Source: Prosthecochloris sp. (GTDB lineage Bacteria; Bacteroidota; Chlorobiia; Chlorobiales; Chlorobiaceae). From it: 9,521 nt of DNA. Where the stretch lies: NCBI GenBank assembly GCA_015482705.2, contig JADMLA020000001.1:1-9521 (forward strand), written 5' to 3'. Position 1 is the first letter of the stretch. Each line of letters opens with the position of its first letter. A program made the translations under genes and the position numbers. This document shows positions 1-4,632 of the stretch, piece by piece. A model generated the notes under the pieces. The model had not been told where the DNA came from and did not search any database. It worked only from the letters and a program-made list of their open reading frames with translations.

Positions 1-66
1 CTACTTGTGGGAGCTCTCTTTGTTGTTTCCGAAACGGGGGAAAGTGTGATGCCGAAAAAGTCGTGA
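1..66 (+). CDS. Possible 3' end of an unidentified gene (5' truncated by window edge)
   Basis: Frame 1 is open from the left edge and reads LLVGALFVVSETGESVMPKKS before a TGA at 64-66, about 21 residues. The hydrophobic strand followed by VSE is faintly reminiscent of the 'VGALLLVSD' segment of nucleoside phosphorylase/AMP nucleosidase-like proteins, but this is too short for an assignment. Frame 3 is also open here (to a TGA at 93-95), so the reading frame itself is not certain. A 57-codon open frame without an upstream start continues from 96 to 266. It could mean that the left gene is frameshifted, or it could be chance. Minus-strand translation of the stretch does not look protein-like. 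Confidence 0.3.
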   Translation, partial: LLVGALFVVSETGESVMPKKS

Positions 67-85
67 TTCATGCAGGAGAGCAGAG

Positions 86-91
86 TATAAT
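86..91 (+). promoter_or_regulatory. Candidate -10 box (TATAAT) upstream of the lysE-type gene
   Basis: A perfect TATAAT lies at 86-91. At 16-18 bp spacing the upstream hexamers (around 62-69, such as GTGATT) match a -35 box poorly. If used, transcription would start near 98 and leave a leader of about 168 nt before the exporter ATG at 266. The call rests on the -10 match alone. Confidence 0.25.
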
Positions 92-150
92 TTGAAAAAC
101 AGCTGCACCGGCGAATGCTGATGCTCAGGTATTCCGATGTCCGTATCATT

Positions 151-167
151 ATTGTGTTGAGCACAAT
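151..167. promoter_or_regulatory. Small inverted repeat, possible operator upstream of the exporter
   Basis: ATTGTG (151-156) and CACAAT (162-167) form a perfect 6-bp dyad around a 5-nt centre, 98 bp upstream of the exporter ATG and downstream of the TATAAT at 86. Dyads of this size can be transcription-factor sites, and LysE-type exporters are often controlled by a dedicated regulator, but no regulator gene is visible in the window. A dyad this short can also arise by chance. Confidence 0.2.
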
Positions 168-265
168 GGAACAAAAATGATGGAAAAGGGGTTTTCGGTC
201 AGCGACTTCATCGGTAATTATCTCCGAAAACGTTTGAATATGGATTTCTTCAATACTATCCTGTG

Positions 266-895
266 ATGCCCGTAGAGTCTCTTTTCACTTTTCTATTTGC
301 TTCAGTGTTGCTTGCGCTAGTACCCGGACCGGATAACATCTTTGTCCTGACTCAGGCAGCGCTATATGGTAGAAAAGAAGGTATTCAGGTGACACTTGGG
401 CTTTGTACGGGTCTTGTCGTTCATACTTCGGCTGTTGCTTTAGGGGTGGCAGCGATTTTTCAGGCTTCAACAGTTGCGTTCACCGGTTTAAAAGTCATCG
501 GCGCAGTGTACCTGCTTTATCTTGCCTGGCAGGCTTTTACAGCATCCGCGTCTCTCTTGGAAGACGGTAAGTCCAATAAACTTTCGGGACTGCAGCTTTA
601 CCGGCGTGGCATTATCATGAATGTCACGAACCCGAAGGTATCGATCTTTTTTTTGGCATTTCTGCCTCAATTCGCGATCCCTGAAAACGGTCCGGTTGCG
701 CAGCAGATGTTCATGCTCGGCGCACTTTTTATTCTGGTTACGCTGGTTGTCTTTGGGGGGATCGCTTTGTTGGCAGGTACTCTGGGTGCCTGTTTAAAGC
801 GGTCGCCCAGAGTCCAAAATTACCTGAATCGTATTGCGGGGATTGTATTTATTGGGTTGGCTATGAAAATATTCACTGCCAATAAAGGGGTATAA
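266..895 (+). CDS. LysE/RhtB-family amino-acid exporter
   Basis: A 209-residue inner-membrane protein of the LysE/RhtB translocator family, whose members export amino acids (lysine, threonine, homoserine lactone and similar). The family signature PGPDNIFVLTQAALYGRKEG begins at residue 20, just after the first hydrophobic helix, and the second helix carries the glycine-rich GLCTGLVVH stretch. A further signature-like segment, NVTNPKVSIFFLAFLPQF, lies mid-protein. Length and about six hydrophobic segments fit the family. ATG 266 is chosen; the GTG at 263 just before it is in frame but adds only one residue. No clear Shine-Dalgarno sequence is seen. The ATG overlaps by one base the stop (264-266) of a short upstream open frame, so translational coupling is possible. 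The actual substrate cannot be told from sequence. Confidence 0.9.
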   Translation: MPVESLFTFLFASVLLALVPGPDNIFVLTQAALYGRKEGIQVTLGLCTGLVVHTSAVALGVAAIFQASTVAFTGLKVIGAVYLLYLAWQAFTASASLLEDGKSNKLSGLQLYRRGIIMNVTNPKVSIFFLAFLPQFAIPENGPVAQQMFMLGALFILVTLVVFGGIALLAGTLGACLKRSPRVQNYLNRIAGIVFIGLAMKIFTANKGV

Positions 896-1050
896 CTGTT
901 GTTTTCCATGGTGAGCTGAAAAATCGAGAGGCATTCTGCTCGATCTATCAATTCAGAGAACAGATATTGGCCGGTCGTTTACACGGCATTTTTTATCTTG
1001 AGGAAGCAGTGTACAAGGCATTGTAAAAAAGAATAAAAAGTAGAACAATC

Positions 1051-2325
1051 ATGCCTGAAATCCGTCCTTTCAAGGGTTTGCGGTACGATCCTGAAACCGC
1101 AGGTGACATGGGATCTATCATCTGTCCGCCCTATGATATCATTCCTCCCGCCATGCAGCAGGAACTGTATGACCGTTCAGGGTACAATGCGGTGCGGCTG
1201 GAGCTTCCGAAAGAGGATGACCCCTACGGGGCAGCGGCAGAGCGGATTGTGCGGTGGATGCAGAACGGGATTCTGAAGCAGGATGACGAGTCCGCGCTCT
1301 ACCCCTACTATCAGACCTATACCGACCCTGAAGGAAACACCTATACCCGGAAAGGTTTTTTCTGTGCGTTGCGTCTGCACGAATTCAGCGAAAAGAAGGT
1401 ATTGCCGCATGAGCGGACGCTTTCCGGGCCGAAAAAGGACAGGTTGAACCTGTTCAAAAGGACACAAGCCAATATCAGCAGCATTTTCGGGCTCTATGCC
1501 GACGAAAAGTTACAGGCGGACAAGGCGATCGAGGAGTTTGCTGTAACGCATGACCCTGAGGTCGATGCTGTATTTCAAGGCGTCAGGAACCGGCTTTGGA
1601 AGATGACGGATCCCGATGTTATCGCAACGGTACAGCAGGTGTTGCTCGACCGTCAGGTTTATATCGCTGACGGACATCACCGTTATGAAACAGGGGTGAA
1701 TTACCGTAACCTCCGTTCCGAGGAAAATCATTCGCATACCGGTGACGAGCCGTATAATTTCATTCTGATCTACCTCGCCAACATCTTTGACGAAGGGCTC
1801 ATTATCTTTCCATTACACAGGATGGTACATAGTCTCGGAAGGTTCAGTCCGGAAGGTTTGATCGATACCTTGAGCACCCACTTCGAGGTGAAACCTCTCG
1901 GCGGTAGAGAAGAGCTGAGGCACTACCTTGAAAGTGAATCTTCAAGCCATGTTTATGGTGTTGTCACTTCGGAGGGGATCTGGGGAATCAAGATGAAAGA
2001 TTCTCCTGAAACGCTTCTTGGCGACTCGGTACCCGCTCCGCTCCTGCAGCTCAGTGTTGTTGTTTTACATGAACTCATTCTGCACCGGGTTCTCGGCATT
2101 ACGCCGGAGGCGATGCGCAGCCAGACGAACCTCGTCTACGAAGAGGACGATCGTCAGGTATTCGATGCCGTGGCACACGGTGGTATCCAGGTCGGTTTTG
2201 TCGTCAAGGCGACAACCGTTCAACAGGTGCTCGATATTTCAGGAGAAGGAGAAGTGATGCCGCAGAAGTCGACGTATTTTTACCCGAAGATCATGACAGG
2301 TTTGGTGATGCATAGGCTTATGTAA
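1051..2325 (+). CDS. DUF1015 family protein, function unknown
   Basis: A 424-residue soluble protein of the DUF1015 family, near the usual length for the family. Landmarks are RPFKGLRYDP at the N-terminus, CPPYDII at about residues 25-31, SGYNAVRLELP, PHERTLSGPKKDRLN from about residue 119, and IADGHHRYETGVNYR with the DGHHRY core at 207-212. The DGHHR element resembles the short motif of ParB-like nuclease folds; this comparison is from memory, and no activity should be inferred from it. No signal peptide or membrane segment is visible. The start at ATG 1051 puts the conserved N-terminus at residue 5. It has no good Shine-Dalgarno sequence and follows an A-rich leader. The same frame is closed upstream by a TAA at 1024-1026. 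DUF1015 genes are often near serine-biosynthesis genes in other bacteria, but none is in this window. Confidence 0.88.
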   Translation: MPEIRPFKGLRYDPETAGDMGSIICPPYDIIPPAMQQELYDRSGYNAVRLELPKEDDPYGAAAERIVRWMQNGILKQDDESALYPYYQTYTDPEGNTYTRKGFFCALRLHEFSEKKVLPHERTLSGPKKDRLNLFKRTQANISSIFGLYADEKLQADKAIEEFAVTHDPEVDAVFQGVRNRLWKMTDPDVIATVQQVLLDRQVYIADGHHRYETGVNYRNLRSEENHSHTGDEPYNFILIYLANIFDEGLIIFPLHRMVHSLGRFSPEGLIDTLSTHFEVKPLGGREELRHYLESESSSHVYGVVTSEGIWGIKMKDSPETLLGDSVPAPLLQLSVVVLHELILHRVLGITPEAMRSQTNLVYEEDDRQVFDAVAHGGIQVGFVVKATTVQQVLDISGEGEVMPQKSTYFYPKIMTGLVMHRLM

Positions 2326-2326
2326 T

Positions 2327-2354
2327 GGCAAAAGGAAAACGTCAAAGGTCAACA
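2327..2354 (-). repeat. Heptamer repeat cluster, GTCAAAR type (inverted relative to the copy before tsaE)
   Basis: Immediately after the DUF1015 stop, four consecutive 7-mers can be read on the + strand: GGCAAAA, GGAAAAC, GTCAAAG, GTCAACA. The consensus GTCAAAR is the reverse complement of the TTTTGAC-type heptads found at 2571-2605 and 3058-3092. The core TCAAAGGTCAA (2342-2352) is an exact 11-bp inverted match to 2580-2590. The units are degenerate, so this is a decayed or short array. Confidence 0.55.
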
Positions 2355-2405
2355 GGGTTCCTTCGGTACGGAAATGTGAGGCCATGAACCTTACTGTGCC
2401 TGTTG
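2350..2405 (+). other. Inverted repeat / possible stem-loop after the DUF1015 gene
   Basis: CAACAGG (2350-2356) is perfectly complementary to CCTGTTG (2399-2405). Directly inside it GTTC (2357-2360) pairs with GAAC (2386-2389), leaving a 9-nt one-sided bulge. Together this gives up to 11 bp around a 25-nt loop. There is no T-run right after it, so it is not a typical intrinsic terminator. It begins within the heptamer cluster and ends upstream of the TATAAT at 2432. It could be a transcript-end structure for the DUF1015 mRNA, or chance. Confidence 0.3.
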
Positions 2406-2410
2406 TAGGT

Positions 2411-2437
2411 TTCTTGTTGTGATAAATCTTTTATAAT
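2411..2437 (+). promoter_or_regulatory. Candidate promoter for tsaE-tsaB
   Basis: A perfect TATAAT lies at 2432-2437 in an AT-rich context. Candidate -35 elements are weak: TTCTTG at 2411-2416 has a 15-bp spacer and TTTCTT at 2410-2415 has 16 bp. Transcription would start near 2444 and give a leader of roughly 160 nt to the tsaE ATG. The gap downstream of the DUF1015 gene makes a separate promoter for tsaE plausible. Confidence 0.35.
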
Positions 2438-2570
2438 ATGCCGGTCAAAAGGGTGCTTTCTTTTTGAGTTAATAGCATATTAGTGAGTGGCCAATGTATG
2501 GAAAAGCGTCAGCATCTATCGCGTCAAGCCAGTTTTTGTCTTGCTCAATGGTGATATGATGGTTTCAGAT

Positions 2571-2605
2571 ATTTTACTTTTGACCTTTGAATTTTGACTT
2601 TCCTT
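2571..2605 (+). repeat. Heptamer repeat cluster, TTTTGAC type, immediately upstream of tsaE
   Basis: Five 7-mers in register run up to 2 bp before the tsaE ATG: ATTTTAC, TTTTGAC, CTTTGAA, TTTTGAC, TTTCCTT. The two exact TTTTGAC units are 14 bp apart. The same type recurs at 3058-3092 and, in inverse orientation, at 2327-2354. The array fills the place where a Shine-Dalgarno sequence would be expected. Short degenerate heptamer arrays are known from some bacteria (for example the STRR repeats of cyanobacteria); equivalence to these is not claimed. Confidence 0.6.
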
Positions 2606-2607
2606 CC

Positions 2608-3039
2608 ATGAAAGAATTCTTTTCCCGTTCGGTTGAAGAGACCCGTGAATATGCGCGGCAGTTTGCAGCGGGATTGTTGCCAGGGGATGTTGTTTCTTTG
2701 AGCGGTAACCTGGGTGCCGGAAAAACCGAATTCATGAGAGGAATTGCGCAGGTGTTCAACTGTGACGATCAATTGACGAGTCCTTCCTTTTCAATTTTCA
2801 ATATTTACAAGGGGCGTTTGAAAGACTCACCGGTGAAGCTGCAGCATTTCGATCTTTATCGCATCGAGTCCCCTATCGAGCTTGAAGGACTCGGTTTCGG
2901 TGAATACATTGCAGGAGATGCAATATCCGTTGTGGAATGGGGTGAAAAATTTTCCGATGAACTTCCCGATAATGCAAAAAAAGTATTTATTGAGGCCGTA
3001 GGAGAAAGCGAACGGCGTATCGTCGTACGTAATCCTTGA
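2608..3039 (+). CDS. tsaE: TsaE, tRNA t6A-biosynthesis ATPase
   Basis: A 143-residue P-loop ATPase that assists the TsaB-TsaD complex in making N6-threonylcarbamoyladenosine at position 37 of ANN-decoding tRNAs in the cytoplasm. The Walker A motif is GNLGAGKT at residues 33-40 (Lys39, Thr40). It is followed by the family-typical TSPSFSIFNIY segment, HFDLYRIES, and GDAISVVEWGEK near the C-terminus. Length is near the usual 140-160. The start is ATG 2608. A TTG at 2587 is in frame, but the residues it would add are encoded by heptamer repeat and are not family-like. No Shine-Dalgarno is visible. The stop at 3037-3039 is followed directly by tsaB, the usual pathway partner, which supports both assignments. 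TsaC and TsaD are not in the window. Confidence 0.93.
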   Translation: MKEFFSRSVEETREYARQFAAGLLPGDVVSLSGNLGAGKTEFMRGIAQVFNCDDQLTSPSFSIFNIYKGRLKDSPVKLQHFDLYRIESPIELEGLGFGEYIAGDAISVVEWGEKFSDELPDNAKKVFIEAVGESERRIVVRNP

Positions 3040-3057
3040 AAAGCTTTTTGTCTGTTT

Positions 3058-3092
3058 TTTTTGATTTTGACTTTTTCCATTTGACTTTTTCT
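3058..3092 (+). repeat. Heptamer repeat cluster, TTTTGAC type, at the tsaE-tsaB junction
   Basis: Five 7-mers in register: TTTTTGA, TTTTGAC (3065-3071), TTTTTCC, ATTTGAC (3079-3085), TTTTTCT. The GAC-ending units are again 14 bp apart, as in the cluster before tsaE, and the orientation is the same. The array lies exactly where the tsaB start codon and ribosome binding site should be. Confidence 0.55.
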
Positions 3093-3761
3093 CACAAGAT
3101 TCTTGCAATAGAATGCACGCATCGATGCATCAGTATTGCGGTTGGTGCTCCTGATGGGGTTGTCGAGGAGACGATCTGGGAGTGGCAGCGGACTGCGGAA
3201 TCAATTGTTCCCCTCGTCGACAAAGTACTTGCCGCGGCAGCGATAGCCATAAGTGATATCGATCTTCTTGCACTTTCCTCCGGCCCCGGTTCTTTTACCG
3301 CGTTGCGTATCGGTATGGCTACGGCGAAAGGGCTCTCTTATGGAACTGATGCCCCACTGGTTACGGTTTCAACCATGGAAGCTCTTGCCAAATCAGCACG
3401 TGAGCATGTCGATACTCCTTTTCTGGTGCCGGTTATCCCTGCAAGAAAGGGTGAGTTTTATTATGCTCTCTATGCTTCGAAAGATGGTGGGTTTGAAGAG
3501 ATCGGGGAGAAGACTTATGCTCCTGTTGAGCGCTTGAAAGACTTTCTTGAGTTGAGACGGGGGCGCTGTACCGTTGTCGCAAGAGAGATTGCTCCACTAC
3601 AGGAGGTTTGTCTGGCTGGCGGTGTTGGTGCTGTAGAAGCTGATTTTTTTACAGCGGCATCGCTCATTCCTCTTGCGAACAAGCAATATACGGCAGGAGA
3701 GATCTCCTCTCTGGAAACGCTGATTCCTGATTATCAGCAGAAATTCCGTCCAAAAAGGTAA
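3081..3761 (+). CDS. tsaB: TsaB, tRNA t6A-biosynthesis protein (start uncertain)
   Basis: TsaB is the ASKHA-fold partner of TsaD and TsaE in t6A synthesis. The N-terminal strand KILAIECTHRCISIAVG is followed by LLALSSGPGSFTALRIGMAT (GPGSFTALRIG from about residue 68) and PVIPARKGEFYYALY, all typical of the family. In the GPGSFTGLRIG motif the second Gly is Ala here. Length is 226 residues from TTG 3081, normal for the family. No ATG or GTG lies near the conserved start. TTG 3081 gives MTFSHKILAIE and is preferred. The alternative TTG 3036 overlaps the tsaE stop and gives 241 residues, with a Phe/Asp-rich N-terminus encoded by heptamer repeat. Neither has a recognisable Shine-Dalgarno. Position right after tsaE suggests co-transcription. 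Confidence 0.9.
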   Translation: MTFSHKILAIECTHRCISIAVGAPDGVVEETIWEWQRTAESIVPLVDKVLAAAAIAISDIDLLALSSGPGSFTALRIGMATAKGLSYGTDAPLVTVSTMEALAKSAREHVDTPFLVPVIPARKGEFYYALYASKDGGFEEIGEKTYAPVERLKDFLELRRGRCTVVAREIAPLQEVCLAGGVGAVEADFFTAASLIPLANKQYTAGEISSLETLIPDYQQKFRPKR

Positions 3762-3771
3762 GGTCGTACGC

Positions 3772-3807
3772 GTAATAGGTAATAGGTGAGCAGGTAATGG
3801 GTAATGG
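3772..3807 (+). repeat. Heptamer repeat cluster, GTAATRG type
   Basis: Units are GTAATAG (3772-3778), GTAATAG (3779-3785), an 8-bp interruption GTGAGCAG, then GTAATGG (3794-3800) and GTAATGG (3801-3807). Degenerate GGGACAC/GGGACAG units follow to about 3821. The array starts 10 bp after the tsaB stop. On the opposite strand such arrays translate into PLPIT/ITYY-like residues, a known source of spurious protein predictions; that reading is not taken as a gene. The sequence differs from the TTTTGAC-type arrays, but the unit length is the same. Confidence 0.6.
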
Positions 3808-3821
3808 GGGACACGGGACAG

Positions 3822-4106
3822 TGAATTTGCCTGGATATCGCATCAATTGTTCTGTGATGATCCAGTGGTACCGAGAGGGTGGTGATCGTGGCCTAAGCAG
3901 GATTTTTCATTTCTAAGATTCAAGAATTATTGAACCCGTTCATGCGTTACGTTTGTTGTTGGAGTTGGTGATACTCTTTATACGAGGATGCCCGCAAAGT
4001 AGCGACTTCGCAAAGCGTTGATTATTAGTATATTTTAATACAGCAACTTATGGGGTACTGGGTTCTTCGAAAGACCTGAAATCAAGTTTTTTTTAATTGA
4101 GTAAAA
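3822..4106. other. Gene-free stretch between tsaB and rsfS
   Basis: No convincing coding frame or RNA gene was seen on either strand. The only structure noticed is a direct repeat CGCAAAG at 3993-3999 and 4009-4015, with a tiny GCG-ACTT-CGC dyad between and overlapping the copies. An AT-rich segment with many TA steps follows (about 4018-4040). The rsfS promoter probably lies here, but no good pair of -35 and -10 hexamers at normal spacing could be picked out. A 19-codon frame from an ATG near 3857 has no supporting evidence. Confidence 0.4.
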
Positions 4107-4107
4107 C

Positions 4108-4112
4108 GGAGG
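4108..4112 (+). promoter_or_regulatory. Shine-Dalgarno of rsfS with unusually short spacing
   Basis: GGAGG at 4108-4112 is a strong anti-16S match but is only 3 nt (TTT) from the ATG at 4116. Most sites have 5-9 nt. It is one of only two strong Shine-Dalgarno sequences in the window; the other precedes the CDGSH gene. Confidence 0.6.
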
Positions 4113-4115
4113 TTT

Positions 4116-4529
4116 ATGGCTGAGCTGATTCGTGAAGACGATAAGAGACTGGATGTGAGAGAGGTTACTTTAAGCGAACTGCTGGCGAAAAGAGCGGCAG
4201 AATTATCGCAGGAGAAAAAATGTGAAGAGGTCATGGTGCTTGATGTCAGGGAGTTGACGAGCGTCACGGATTTTTTTGTGGTTGCTACGGCTGATTCCGA
4301 AAGAAAAGCTAAAGCAGCCTATGAGCACATTGTCAATGAACTGAAGCAAGACGATGAACGTCCTTTACATATCGAAGGGGCCGATTCGTTGCATTGGATT
4401 TTGATTGATTATGTCGATGTCGTGGTTCATATTTTCATGCCCGATGAACGGAAATTTTACGATCTCGAGTCACTATGGGGAGACGCTCCGAAGGTACAAC
4501 TTAACAGTACGGTTGCAGAAGGTTTGTAA
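4116..4529 (+). CDS. rsfS: RsfS, ribosome silencing factor (YbeB/Iojap family)
   Basis: RsfS binds protein L14 (uL14) on the 50S subunit and blocks joining to the 30S subunit, slowing translation in stationary phase or starvation. The 137-residue protein has VLDVRELTSVTDFFVVATA at about 41-59, the hallmark of the family, then WILIDYVDVVVHIF at about 94-107 and RKFYDLESLWGDA at about 112-124. It carries roughly 15-20 extra N-terminal residues and a short C-terminal tail compared with a typical 105-120-residue member. ATG 4116 is supported by the GGAGG just upstream. In many bacteria rsfS follows nadD; here it is preceded by a long non-coding gap and followed by gyrA after 103 bp, so it is probably transcribed on its own or with gyrA. 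Confidence 0.93.
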   Translation: MAELIREDDKRLDVREVTLSELLAKRAAELSQEKKCEEVMVLDVRELTSVTDFFVVATADSERKAKAAYEHIVNELKQDDERPLHIEGADSLHWILIDYVDVVVHIFMPDERKFYDLESLWGDAPKVQLNSTVAEGL

Positions 4530-4632
4530 GGTGTTGAAACAAGCGGCCTGATGCTTTTCCTTTAGAGGTCTATTTTATTACATTGTCCCCGTTGGTTTTT
4601 CTTTTTTCATTCACATAGTTACAAGCACGAAC

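Noticed and set aside
2545..2772. Minus-strand Lys-rich frames over the start of tsaE
   Set aside because: They consist of the translated heptamer array and antisense tsaE, with no start signal or domain.
3664..3846. Minus-strand frame with PLPIT/ITYY-like residues after tsaB
   Set aside because: It is a translation of the GTAATRG heptamer array plus antisense of tsaB, a known type of spurious prediction.
3857..3916. 19-codon + strand frame in the tsaB-rsfS gap
   Set aside because: No Shine-Dalgarno and too short to separate from chance.
3822..4115. tRNA or other RNA gene in the gap before rsfS
   Set aside because: No cloverleaf, T-loop or other conserved RNA motif could be found by eye.
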